A stretch of 9,737 nt of DNA, taken from JBOFOR01 sp051659545 (GTDB taxonomy: Bacteria > Bacillota > Clostridia > Peptostreptococcales > Peptostreptococcaceae). This document shows positions 1-6,751 of this stretch, piece by piece; positions within the stretch are counted from its first letter, which is position 1, and the number at the start of each line of letters is the position of its first letter. Both the position numbers and the translations under genes were made by a program. The stretch is taken from contig NZ_JBOFOR010000343.1 of the NCBI RefSeq assembly GCF_051659545.1, positions 1 to 9,737 on the forward strand. The letters run 5' to 3'. The notes under the pieces were generated by a model that made no database searches, had not been told where the DNA came from, and saw only the letters and a list, made by a program, of their open reading frames with translations.

Positions 1-282
1 TTTTCATTTAGAATATATATATATATATTTTATTAAATAATCTACATGATTTTGATAAGCTAATTACAGTTAACTATTTAAAGTGTAGGTGTCACGATAT
101 AGAGAAAATGTAGATATTAAATTAGAATATATATATATAATTTTTTTTATTTGTAAAATATTTCTAACTTCTAATTTTAAATATAAAAATAGACTATAGA
201 TATTTTATTTATCTTAGTCCATTTTTCGTTCTTCTATTACAATTAGACCTTTTATTGTTCTTTATTACAATTAAGTACATTT
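1..282. other. AT-rich non-coding stretch downstream of the first regulator
   Basis: I see no credible gene here. The stretch lies 3' of the regulator at 283-888. It holds two copies of TTAGAA followed by an alternating AT tract, at 8-30 and 122-140; the second runs into a T8 tract. Between them (about 50-115) is unassigned sequence of slightly higher complexity. No convincing terminator hairpin for the regulator was found. Confidence 0.6.
219..275. repeat. Imperfect tandem duplication, about 29 bp unit
   Basis: Two adjacent units start at 219 and 248. Both begin CC plus a T-rich run and end with GTTCT(T)-TATTACAATTA. They differ at several positions, so this is an old duplication. It lies just beyond the stop codon of the regulator gene at 283-888. 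No function is evident. Confidence 0.5.
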
Positions 283-888
283 TTACATTGCTATAATACC
301 CCTATCATATGCATATAAAGCTGCTTGCATTCTATCTTTTAAGTTTAATTTTGCAAATATATTGCTGGTGTGCTTTTTAACAGTATGCTCTGTTATGAAG
401 AGCTCTTTTGAGATTTCTTGATTGCTCTTACCTTGAGCTATACAGATAAGTATTTCATGCTCTCTTTTTGTTAGGTCATTTATATATTCAGTAGTTCCTC
501 TTGTTATATAGTTTTCTGTTAAGTCTGGATCATAATATTTTTTTCCTCTTGAAATTTGTTTTACTGCATATACAATATCTTCAGAATCTATACTTGCTAA
601 TATATATCCATCCACTCCAGCTTTCATACACTTTGAAAACAATCCTTCATCTTCATAAAAGTCTAATACCATAACCTTTGTATTTGTTCTTTCTTTTATA
701 TTTTTTATGTCTTCTAAATGTTGTTTATTATTTTTATTTAAATCTATAAGTACTAAGTCATAGTTTGATTTATATATGTCTGTAAATAAATGACTTTCTG
801 TTATGTTGCTTACACATTCTTCCTTAGATAATATTTCTATGATTCCTTTTCTTATAATCAATGATCCTGATATTACAATAACTTGCAT
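283..888 (-). CDS. LuxR/NarL-type transcriptional regulator with degenerate receiver domain
   Basis: The 201-residue protein has the two-domain layout of NarL/FixJ response regulators. Residues 1-115 form a receiver-like domain and about 139-196 a LuxR-type helix-turn-helix (LTKREHEILICIAQGKSNQEI, then TVKKHTSNIFAKL). The phosphoacceptor-like Asp is present (D49 in LVLIDLN). The acidic pair that binds Mg2+ is replaced by S7-G8, and the conserved Lys after GY(I/L)L is A98. Classical phosphorelay activation is therefore doubtful, and no histidine kinase is nearby. Start: ATG preceded by AGGGGG with good spacing. The 5' leader carries a c-di-GMP-II riboswitch (917-993), so expression probably responds to c-di-GMP. 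It is a paralogue of the regulator at 2199-2837. Target genes are unknown; surface genes nearby are an inference. Confidence 0.9.
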   Translation of the reverse strand: MQVIVISGSLIIRKGIIEILSKEECVSNITESHLFTDIYKSNYDLVLIDLNKNNKQHLEDIKNIKERTNTKVMVLDFYEDEGLFSKCMKAGVDGYILASIDSEDIVYAVKQISRGKKYYDPDLTENYITRGTTEYINDLTKREHEILICIAQGKSNQEISKELFITEHTVKKHTSNIFAKLNLKDRMQAALYAYDRGIIAM

Positions 889-916
889 ATTTATCCCCCT
901 ATTTAAATATACTAGC

Positions 917-993
917 TATTTAGTCGGTTGCACTACTTGCTCCGTATACCCTTAAGTGCCCAAATATAGAATATACTTCATCGCATCTAAATA
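917..993 (-). promoter_or_regulatory. c-di-GMP-II (GEMM-II) riboswitch aptamer
   Basis: Read on the minus strand, the segment carries the conserved core of class II c-di-GMP riboswitches: a GATGAA-like element (about 975-980), TTGGGCACTT (953-964), and AGTAGTGCAACCGAC (923-937). Closing helix P1 is visible as TATTTA (993-988) pairing with TAAATA (922-917). The aptamer sits 28 nt upstream of the regulator start codon (888), with the AGGGGG ribosome binding site (895-900) about 16 nt after P1. No terminator hairpin lies between, so translational control is likely. A second TAAATA (900-905) touches the ribosome binding site and could compete for the 5' strand of P1. The aptamer call comes from recall of the family consensus; the switching mechanism is inference. 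Confidence 0.92.
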
Positions 994-1180
994 CCCACAT
1001 TTACTATTTTATATTATTATATGTTGTTACTCTTATTAGTTTCTTTATACTTATATTTTATAGTATATTAGTTTTATTCAAATCATCAAAAAGTAGTATT
1101 CTTTATAGTACTAAAGTATAATATTGTATACAATTAATGACATTCGTATACATATATGTTCTTCTCTCGCTATTTTTATT

Positions 1181-1213
1181 AAAAAAAGCCCATAAATTTA
1201 CTTTATGAGCTTT
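1181..1213 (-). terminator. Intrinsic terminator of the LCP gene
   Basis: Inverted repeat 1185-1196 / 1202-1213 with a 5-nt loop. On the minus strand the 12-bp stem contains one G-U pair and is followed by seven T residues. It begins 9 nt beyond the LCP stop codon at 1222. Confidence 0.88.
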
Positions 1214-1221
1214 AAGATTAC

Positions 1222-2171
1222 TTATTTCTGGCTATATATGAAATTTTTCAATTCTTTTTTGTTATATTCTTTATCCCATTCAGTTACCCAACCTTTTTCC
1301 TCTTTTAAAACATCTTTTCTATGGGACTCTATTGGAAACTCTAGTTGATTTATTTTATTATCTTTAAAATCATACGCCTTTATACCTATTTCTGCCATTT
1401 CTAATGGAGCTATATTAGTCTTGCAATTGCTCAACAAAATATCTACAGCATCTTTTATAGTTGATAAATCTTGTTTTAGTAACTTGTTATAAGCACCGTA
1501 TATAATTTCTCTTTGTCTTTGGTCTCTCGCATATCCACTATCAGCATATCTGATTCTACTAAAGGCTAGTGCTTGATATCCATTTAAATTATGAATACCT
1601 TCACCCTGTATATACTTTATAGGTTGAACTTTTTGGTCTTTATTACAAATTGAATAAGTGCTATTTATTGAATCATTTAATAGTTTAATATTCTTTGAGT
1701 CTACATTTACTTCAACTCCTCCAATTTCATCAACTATATCCATGAAAGATTTAAAGCTCACTGTTATATATTTGTCTATAGATATGCCAAAGTTTTGATT
1801 TATTGTTCGTAGTAATAATGGTGGTCCTTCGTAGGCATAGGAATGGTTTATTTTTTCTGTACTATATCCAGGAATATCTACATATGTGTCCCTTCCTATT
1901 GAGGTTAGTCTTATATCTTTATTTTTACTATCTATAGTTAGTATAATCATAGAATCTGATCTATTTCCTTTTTCTCTATTGTCTCCATCTACTCCTATTA
2001 ATAATATATTTAGAATATCTTTATTAATATAAGTGTAATCTTCCAATGCTTTTACATTATTTTTATTCTCTTTTTCATAAATTTGATTTAGCTTATAGTA
2101 TACACATGTAGCTACTGATATAGGTAATGCAATTAAAATTACTAATAAGCTTATTACAACTTTTTTGTCAT
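1222..2171 (-). CDS. LytR-CpsA-Psr (LCP) family protein; start and body in different frames (-1 shift)
   Basis: LCP enzymes attach teichoic acids or capsule polymers to peptidoglycan from the outer face of the membrane. The body shows the family signatures: LLIGVD, then RSDSMIILTID, SIGRDTYVDIPG, KINHSYAYEG, the block ending in VDEIGGVEVNV, and FSRIRYADSGYARDQRQREI with the conserved Asp/Arg residues. An open frame running only from TTG 2046 would give 274 residues without a membrane anchor. Upstream in that frame a strong transmembrane helix is encoded (VVISLLVILIALPISVATCV, 2160-2101) but no usable start. The only good start is ATG 2171, behind AGGGGGG, in another frame. It reaches a stop after five codons unless the ribosome slips -1 at A AAA AAG (2166-2160). 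With the slip the product is about 316 residues (MTKK-VVIS...). It lies 27 nt after the regulator at 2199-2837, probably in one operon. A phase-variable A tract, a null mutation or a sequencing error could give the same picture. Confidence 0.85.
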
Positions 2172-2184
2172 AACAATCCCCCCT
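2160..2184 (-). promoter_or_regulatory. Strong RBS plus A AAA AAG slippery heptamer at the LCP start
   Basis: On the minus strand AGGGGGG (2184-2178) is followed by ATTGTT, then ATG ACA AAA AAG TTG TAA. The heptamer A AAA AAG (2166-2160) is in the exact zero-frame phase needed for -1 slippage, the same heptamer as in E. coli dnaX. After a -1 slip, decoding continues GTT GTA ATA into the LCP membrane helix. The ribosome binding site lies 11 nt before the heptamer, close to the position of the stimulatory Shine-Dalgarno sequence in dnaX. A weak AT palindrome (TAATAAGCTTATTA, 2143-2156) follows. The sequence is directly visible; frameshifting is inference. Confidence 0.6.
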
Positions 2185-2198
2185 GTACTTTATCCTAC

Positions 2199-2837
2199 TT
2201 ATTGATATATTCTTTTCCTTGTGTCTTCTAACAATCCATTATCTTTAGCATATATTATTATGTCCTGTCTATTTTTTAAACTTAATTTAGTCAAAATACT
2301 ACTTACATGCTTTTTTATGGTGTAATCAGTTACATTTAAAGCTTTAGCTATATCTCTATTGCTTAATCCTTTTGACACCTGTACTAGTACTTCATGTTCT
2401 CTATTAGTCAATCTTTGAGTGTCATATGTTGTAGTATTATTTATAGCATACTGTAATAAATCTGAATCATAATATTTTTTACCACTAACAACTTTTTTTA
2501 CTATGTAAATAAATTCTTCTTTTTCAGCAATATTAAGTATGTAAGCATCTATATAATTCTTACTTATACTGTAAAATAAATTGCTGTCTTTCCTTAAATC
2601 TAGAACCATTATTTTTAATTTCTTAAATACTTCTTTGGTAACACCTAAAGTTTCTATTATACTTACATTTGATGCATTTACATCTATAAAAGCAAAATCT
2701 AGCTCATCTATTTCTTCTTGCCTTAAAGTATCTAAATTTGATGTTACTTTTATATTAGCATCTAGAAATATATTTTTGAAAAGGTTACTTAGAGAATCTT
2801 TAACTATAAATGATTCAGATGCGACTAATATATTCAT
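2199..2837 (-). CDS. LuxR/NarL-type transcriptional regulator with degenerate receiver domain (paralogue)
   Basis: 212 residues. The receiver-like domain spans about 1-118 and the LuxR helix-turn-helix about 143-200 (LTNREHEVLVQVSKGLSNRDI, then TIKKHVSSILTKLSL). D52 (FAFIDVN) sits at the phosphoacceptor position. The Mg2+-binding acidic pair is replaced by A6-S7 and the switch Lys by N102, the same losses as in the regulator at 283-888. Both share the linker KKYYD(P/S)DL, so they are probably duplicates. Start: ATG with GGAGG 10 nt upstream. The gene is followed after 27 nt by the LCP gene and probably cotranscribed with it, which suggests control of envelope assembly. No riboswitch is seen in its leader. 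It may be a phosphorylation-independent regulator, possibly ligand- or partner-controlled. Confidence 0.88.
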   Translation of the reverse strand: MNILVASESFIVKDSLSNLFKNIFLDANIKVTSNLDTLRQEEIDELDFAFIDVNASNVSIIETLGVTKEVFKKLKIMVLDLRKDSNLFYSISKNYIDAYILNIAEKEEFIYIVKKVVSGKKYYDSDLLQYAINNTTTYDTQRLTNREHEVLVQVSKGLSNRDIAKALNVTDYTIKKHVSSILTKLSLKNRQDIIIYAKDNGLLEDTRKRIYQ

Positions 2838-2947
2838 CCTTAATTTACCTCCAATATCTGCATCCAGTTTTATTATTTAATTAAATTTTAATATTTTTCT
2901 TTAAAAATACATATTCCCTAAAGTACTTATATATACTTATACTCACG

Positions 2948-2989
2948 CTTATACTTTATATTTTATTTCTTACTCAATAGAGTAATAAC
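2948..2989 (-). promoter_or_regulatory. Candidate promoter and operator of the regulator-LCP operon
   Basis: On the minus strand TTGAGT (2977-2972), an 18-nt spacer and TATAAG (2953-2948) form a mediocre promoter. The -35 box overlaps an inverted repeat, TTACTC-N4-GAGTAA (2970-2985). The adjoining GTTATTACTC (2989-2980) recurs at 6752-6761. This is pattern matching only. Confidence 0.3.
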
Positions 2990-3017
2990 CTCGCTGTTTA
3001 TAGCATAATTTTCAAGC

Positions 3018-3063
3018 AAAAAATCAGATAACTTATTTAACTAAAAATAAGTTATCTGATTTT
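3018..3063 (-). terminator. Intrinsic terminator of the repeat-protein gene
   Basis: A 19-bp perfect inverted repeat (3020-3038 / 3045-3063, 6-nt loop), followed on the minus strand by a T run. It starts 10 nt after the stop codon of the gene at 3074-3778. It separates that gene from the regulator-LCP operon. Confidence 0.9.
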
Positions 3064-3073
3064 ATATTCAGAA

Positions 3074-3778
3074 CTAATTATTAAGATTTGAATCTGCATT
3101 TACATTTTGTGTTGTATTACTACTTTCAGGTTTTACTTCTCCATTTACATCAGGTTTTGTACCATTATTTTCATCTGGTTTTACTTGTCCATTTCCATCT
3201 GGATTTGTTCCATTGTTTTCATCTGGCTTTGTTTGGTCATTTCCATCTGGATTCGTTCCATTATTTTCGTCTGGTTTTGTTTGACCATTTCCGTCTGGAT
3301 TTGTTCCATTGTTTTCATCTGGTTTTGTTTGGCCATTTCCATCTGGATTTGTTCCGTTATTTTCGTCTGGTTTCGTTTGACCATTTCCATCTGGGTTTGT
3401 TCCGTTATTTTCATCAGGTTTTGTTTGACCATTTCCATCTGGGTTTGTTCCGTTATTTTCATTAGGTTTTGTTTGACCATTTCCATTTGGTTTGTTGTTA
3501 GTATTAGGCTTGTTATAATTCGGCTTATTGGTATTATTGGTTGTAGTTTCACTGTTGTTGCCTTCATTTGAGTCTTCTTCTTTGTCAGCTTGATTATCTA
3601 TAGGTTGGCTTTGTTCTTCTGACTTGACCTGAGTTGTCTCTTTTACTACCTGTGGTACGCTGATATACTCATCATCTGCTAATGCTACTATACTATCTCT
3701 TTGTATTGAAATACTAGCTGAAACCATGGCTGTTATCATTACACCGCCAATAATAATCTTCCTCTCTAAGTTTCTCAT
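3074..3778 (-). CDS. Secreted low-complexity protein with seven 16-residue repeats
   Basis: 234 residues. The N-terminus (MRNLERK, then a hydrophobic stretch about 8-25) is a signal peptide, with a likely signal peptidase I site at ALA-DD (after residue 34). Residues 35-80 are acidic and polar and 81-102 are Asn/Pro/Lys-rich. Residues 103-214 are seven tandem copies of TKPDENNGTNPDGNGQ with minor substitutions, followed by a 20-residue Asn-rich tail. There is no LPXTG motif, choline- or peptidoglycan-binding repeat, or catalytic domain. It therefore looks like a secreted or loosely attached extended polymer-like protein. Start: ATG behind AAGGAG; a promoter and a terminator flank it, so it is probably monocistronic. 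The gene context (LCP, CpsB) suggests a cell-surface role. Function unknown. Confidence 0.82.
   Translation of the reverse strand: MRNLERKIIIGGVMITAMVSASISIQRDSIVALADDEYISVPQVVKETTQVKSEEQSQPIDNQADKEEDSNEGNNSETTTNNTNKPNYNKPNTNNKPNGNGQTKPNENNGTNPDGNGQTKPDENNGTNPDGNGQTKPDENNGTNPDGNGQTKPDENNGTNPDGNGQTKPDENNGTNPDGNDQTKPDENNGTNPDGNGQVKPDENNGTKPDVNGEVKPESSNTTQNVNADSNLNN
3137..3472 (-). repeat. Seven 48-bp in-frame tandem repeats
   Basis: Period 48 bp, seven units, encoding the 16-residue repeats of the secreted protein. Units differ mainly at synonymous positions (for example TTTTCATC against TTTTCGTC). The last unit is the most diverged at the protein level (VKPDENNGTKPDVNGE). The array could vary in length by recombination or slippage. 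Confidence 0.92.
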
Positions 3779-3826
3779 TATATTCTCCTTCTTTAGTATT
3801 TACTTTATTAAATTTGTAGTTTCACT

Positions 3827-3855
3827 ATTATATTTTCTAGATAATATAAAGTTAA
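3827..3855 (-). promoter_or_regulatory. Candidate sigma-A promoter of the repeat-protein gene
   Basis: On the minus strand TTAACT (3855-3850), a 17-nt spacer and a perfect TATAAT (3832-3827). It lies about 50 nt upstream of the ATG at 3778. Confidence 0.45.
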
Positions 3856-3973
3856 ACCTTTACAATTAATTCTTGTATATTTATTGTTTTTTTACATCTT
3901 TAATTAGCATTTGTATATTTTTTCCAGTATATGTTAATAAATTAAATATTAATGCTTGGAAAGGGTGAAAAGA

Positions 3974-4480
3974 ATGTCTAAAACTTTTAAAGTTGTAGCA
4001 CTTATATTAGGTTTGATTATAACAATAGTAATGTTTCTCAATATAAATGGATTATTACCTAAGAAGGAAAATGTAAAAAATAATAACTTGACTCATTTTA
4101 AAGAGGATAAAATTAATACATCTACTAGTAATAAAAATAAAGAAAATAATAATACTATAGATTTAGCTTATAATTCTGAGGAAAAAGATATACTAATAAG
4201 TTCTAACAATATTCAAGGAGTAGTGTCTATTAATTCTAATACAAAAAAAGTAGATTACAAGGCTTTAGATGATAAAGCTAAGGTATATGCTGATAAATAT
4301 ATTAACGTTGATAAAAAATATATGGAATATTTGAAAGCAAATTCAGATTCAATTATAAAAGAGTTTAATAATGGAAGTATGATAGAAAAGTACTCTCTAG
4401 TAAACAAAATACTCGACAACTGTGATACTAATATTAGCGAAGGTGATTTAATAAACATTGCCCTTAATTATTTAAAATAG
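3974..4480 (+). CDS. Membrane-anchored protein of unknown function
   Basis: I chose ATG 3974, which has AAGGGTG six nt upstream, over the in-frame TTG at 3956, which overlaps that site. The 168-residue product has one N-terminal membrane segment (about residues 6-27: VVALILGLIITIVMFLNI). An Asn/Lys-rich linker follows to about residue 65, then a predicted mostly helical extracytoplasmic region (about 85-168). It carries one Cys and no recognised catalytic motif. It is divergent from the repeat-protein gene and ends at a shared terminator with the CpsB-type gene. I do not recognise the family. The topology fits a cell-surface protein. Confidence 0.75.
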   Translation: MSKTFKVVALILGLIITIVMFLNINGLLPKKENVKNNNLTHFKEDKINTSTSNKNKENNNTIDLAYNSEEKDILISSNNIQGVVSINSNTKKVDYKALDDKAKVYADKYINVDKKYMEYLKANSDSIIKEFNNGSMIEKYSLVNKILDNCDTNISEGDLINIALNYLK

Positions 4481-4491
4481 ATACACAACAG

Positions 4492-4534
4492 AAATAAGGT
4501 TATAAACTTTAATTAGTTCATAACCTTATTTTTT
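4492..4534 (+). terminator. Intrinsic terminator between convergent genes
   Basis: Stem AAATAAGGTTAT (4492-4503) with ATAACCTTATTT (4520-4531), with an inner AAC/GTT pairing, then a T run on the plus strand (4529-4534). It starts 11 nt after the plus-strand stop. The right arm overlaps the stop codon of the minus-strand phosphatase gene. The U tract is good only for plus-strand transcription. Confidence 0.82.
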
Positions 4535-5305
4535 ATTACCAAACAAAGACTTAAATATACTAGTATTAGCTATTGGCATATTTTCAAGTATTATATCTTC
4601 ATCGTTTAAAACTCTACTTGGATTTTCAATAAATAAATTATCTGCAAATATTTTTCCATACTTCTTCGATACATAGTCGTAAGCTTCTTTTATAAGCGGT
4701 CTTCTTACAGTTGGTCCATGTGCATCTGTAGCTATGAAGTGAACATGGTTATTTTTAAGTAACTTGTGAGTAATTTTATGATGTAGGGGTATTTGTTTTT
4801 TCAATACACTAGATGCATTTACTTGTATAAAGGCACCTTCCTTTATTATATCTTCCACTTTTTCTGGATTTTCTTGTATTTCACTATACCTTTCAGTATG
4901 AGCAATTATTGGTTTATATCCTTTTAATTTTAACTCATATAGTATATTGCATATAGTATATATTGATTCATCATAAGAAAATTCCACTAGTATATATCTA
5001 CTATTATTCATTGTAAAAATTTCGTCTTTGCTAAAAGTTTTAATTAATATGTTATTTAAATATATTTCATTTCCCGTTGCTATTTCAATATCAATATTAT
5101 TATTTTTTAGTTGTTGATTAAAGTCTAGAATTTTAAATAATAAGTCTTTATTTTTTTCATCACTATAGCTTGTGTTGTAGTGTGAAGTGTTTATTATGGT
5201 TTTTATTCCTTCATTTTGGGCTATTTTAGCCATCTCTATTGCTTCATCTATATTCTTAGGTCCATCATCTACGTTGGGTACTATATGGCAGTGTATATCT
5301 ATCAT
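4526..5305 (-). CDS. cpsB: CpsB/CapC/YwqE-type PHP tyrosine-protein phosphatase
   Basis: Metal-dependent phosphatases of this PHP family remove phosphate from the autophosphorylated tyrosine tail of capsule-type bacterial tyrosine kinases, and so modulate polysaccharide export. The 259 residues match the family length. Metal ligands are visible in order: H5 and H7 (MIDIHCHIVP), D13-D14 with G15, H42 (TSHYN), E80 (GNEIYL), E108 (VEFS), H136/E138/R139 (AHTERY), and D194/H196 (ATDAHG). Start: ATG with AGGAGG at ideal spacing. No CpsC/CpsD chain-length regulator or tyrosine kinase is in the window, so its substrate must be encoded elsewhere. The LCP gene 2.4 kb away is a common partner in capsule loci. 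It is divergent from the small membrane protein at 5400. Family assignment is secure; the polysaccharide system is unknown. Confidence 0.92.
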   Translation of the reverse strand: MIDIHCHIVPNVDDGPKNIDEAIEMAKIAQNEGIKTIINTSHYNTSYSDEKNKDLLFKILDFNQQLKNNNIDIEIATGNEIYLNNILIKTFSKDEIFTMNNSRYILVEFSYDESIYTICNILYELKLKGYKPIIAHTERYSEIQENPEKVEDIIKEGAFIQVNASSVLKKQIPLHHKITHKLLKNNHVHFIATDAHGPTVRRPLIKEAYDYVSKKYGKIFADNLFIENPSRVLNDEDIILENMPIANTSIFKSLFGNKK

Positions 5306-5399
5306 CGGATACCTCCTATTTAACTAAAGCTAGATAGTTCTATTTTTATAGGTTTGACCATATATACTAATGTAATTTACTATATTTTAAGGAGGCTCT

Positions 5400-5732
5400 A
5401 TGAGAAAACAAGATAATATAAAAATATTATACCTATCATCTATTGGCCTTGGCTTAATAATTGCATTTTTGCTTAATTTTTTATGTAGGTTAGTATATAC
5501 AATCATGCATACTTTTGTATATTTAACTGGATTGATGACTGTATTCTTTATGGTACTTTTTTGCTTTGCTATATTGGCTTATTTAATTTTGAAATTATAT
5601 AGAAATTATAACTGTTGGAAAAGAAATTCTTTAACAGGTACTGAGAAGCTTGTTTTAATAATAAAAAGTGAACTAATTATAATTGTAGAAATGGTATTAT
5701 TTATTCTGTTATTAACTTTAATTTTTACTTAG
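5400..5732 (+). CDS. Small integral membrane protein, three predicted helices
   Basis: 110 residues, starting at ATG behind TAAGGAGG (about 4 nt spacing). Hydrophobic segments lie at about 9-33, 37-66 and 84-109, separated by a basic loop (KLYRNYNCWKRNSLTGTEK). There is no signal peptide and no recognised motif. It stands alone between two minus-strand genes: divergent from the phosphatase and convergent with the HPrK-like kinase. TTGACC at 5354-5359 could be its -35 box. I do not recognise the family. The clear ribosome binding site and consistent hydrophobic pattern support it as a real gene. Confidence 0.72.
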   Translation: MRKQDNIKILYLSSIGLGLIIAFLLNFLCRLVYTIMHTFVYLTGLMTVFFMVLFCFAILAYLILKLYRNYNCWKRNSLTGTEKLVLIIKSELIIIVEMVLFILLLTLIFT

Positions 5733-5740
5733 TTACGTTT

Positions 5741-5766
5741 AAATAATACTTCTTTAATTATTTTTT
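5741..5766 (+). terminator. Weak AT-only terminator candidate
   Basis: AAATAAT (5741-5747) can pair with ATTATTT (5757-5763) around a 9-nt loop, followed by T residues. It lies 9 nt after the stop of the small membrane protein. The stem has no G-C pair, so this is tentative. Confidence 0.35.
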
Positions 5767-5773
5767 AATTGTA

Positions 5774-6706
5774 TTATCCTAGCTTTTTTAGACTTGTATT
5801 TTCAAATAGTAGATTCTCTATTATTTCAATTTGTTCATTTACTGTAAATTGATTTTCTGGTCTTGTTATTTTGTAATATTTGATATTTTGAGCAATTTGC
5901 AAGCACTTTTTTAAATATGCAGGCTCCATACCTCCAGAGTACATTATAACTTCTATTCTAAAGATATTTTTAATCAAGTTTGATAATTTTTCAGTACCCT
6001 TAATCTCACACATTTCTACTTTAGATACATCTCCTTGCTCTAATTCTATGACTGTGTTTAGTGGTATTGGTTTATCTATAAAGCTACCTAAGGCTGGTAC
6101 TATATATTTTATGTTCATATCACCTCTATGTGGGGTGTATTTTGATTTGTCATAGCCTAGTTTATCCATAGTATCTTCACATAGTTTTTGATATGGAAAT
6201 CCTGGATTTATCATGTTTGTTTTATCATGGTAAATAGCTGCTACATCATCTGCTACAAAGCCATAGCCTTTTTTTCTTAGTGCTGTTGTTAGTGTAGATT
6301 TTCCCGCTCCTTTGTCTCCTGTTATTACACATCCTAGTTTGTTGATTTGTAGTGCTCCACCATGTATGGCAACAGTATTTCTCTGTAGTAATACTATACC
6401 TAATACACTGCCTAGTATGTATACTTTTAGTAATTGTTCATCTATCTTTGTACATGGTTCTATAATCACTTTATTTCCATTTTCTATATAATATGTTGCT
6501 AAATTATCTATATTAAACCAACTTCTTTGTTTTTTATAATCTGCTTCTATTCCATCTTTTATTAGTTTTTTAATGTCTTCTGACATTCTATTAAAATTAA
6601 TACTCACATGTATATTATCATCTTCTATAACTTCTAATCGGCATAGCTCTGGAATCTCAATTTCAGATTTAATATTTAACCCATACACTTTATAAAAATA
6701 GTTCAT
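5774..6706 (-). CDS. HPr-kinase-like ATPase, candidate RiPP precursor kinase
   Basis: 310 residues. The C-terminal two thirds is an HPrK-like kinase domain: AIHGGAL (113-119), Walker A GDKGAGKST (130-138), ADD (152-154) in the GYGFVADDVAAI segment, and the PGFPYQKL block (168-175). This arrangement is shared with HPr kinase-like proteins of lasso-peptide and related RiPP clusters, some of which phosphorylate the precursor C-terminus (known for the paeninodin kinase). The N-terminal domain of true HprK is replaced by an unrelated region (about 1-100), so genuine HPr(Ser) kinase/phosphorylase is unlikely. Start: ATG with AAGGAGG. It is divergent from a 60-residue leader-type peptide gene 146 nt away whose product ends in Ser, a possible substrate. 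The domain call is firm; the substrate is inference. Confidence 0.83.
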   Translation of the reverse strand: MNYFYKVYGLNIKSEIEIPELCRLEVIEDDNIHVSINFNRMSEDIKKLIKDGIEADYKKQRSWFNIDNLATYYIENGNKVIIEPCTKIDEQLLKVYILGSVLGIVLLQRNTVAIHGGALQINKLGCVITGDKGAGKSTLTTALRKKGYGFVADDVAAIYHDKTNMINPGFPYQKLCEDTMDKLGYDKSKYTPHRGDMNIKYIVPALGSFIDKPIPLNTVIELEQGDVSKVEMCEIKGTEKLSNLIKNIFRIEVIMYSGGMEPAYLKKCLQIAQNIKYYKITRPENQFTVNEQIEIIENLLFENTSLKKLG

Positions 6707-6751
6707 TTAGGCCTCCTTCTTATATTATATTAATTATTTTAACTATTTTTA

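Noticed and set aside
1..282. CRISPR-like or other regulatory array
   Set aside because: Only two imperfect units of about 29 bp are adjacent without spacers, and the AT tracts are simple sequence. This is not a CRISPR array.
2581..2880. Plus-strand 99-codon frame opposite the second regulator
   Set aside because: Antisense to a gene with clear receiver and LuxR domains; no ribosome binding site.
3088..3571. Long open frames on both strands across the repeat region
   Set aside because: They are shadows of the 48-bp repeat array. A period divisible by three keeps all frames open, they lack ribosome binding sites, and their sequence is repetitive and aromatic-rich.
4255..4458. Minus-strand 67-codon frame opposite the membrane-anchored protein
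   Set aside because: No ribosome binding site, and it is fully contained antisense to a better-supported gene.
5774..6706. Genuine HPr kinase/phosphorylase (HprK)
   Set aside because: The N-terminal domain does not resemble HprK, and the gene is not next to typical hprK neighbours such as lgt. Only the kinase-fold core matches.
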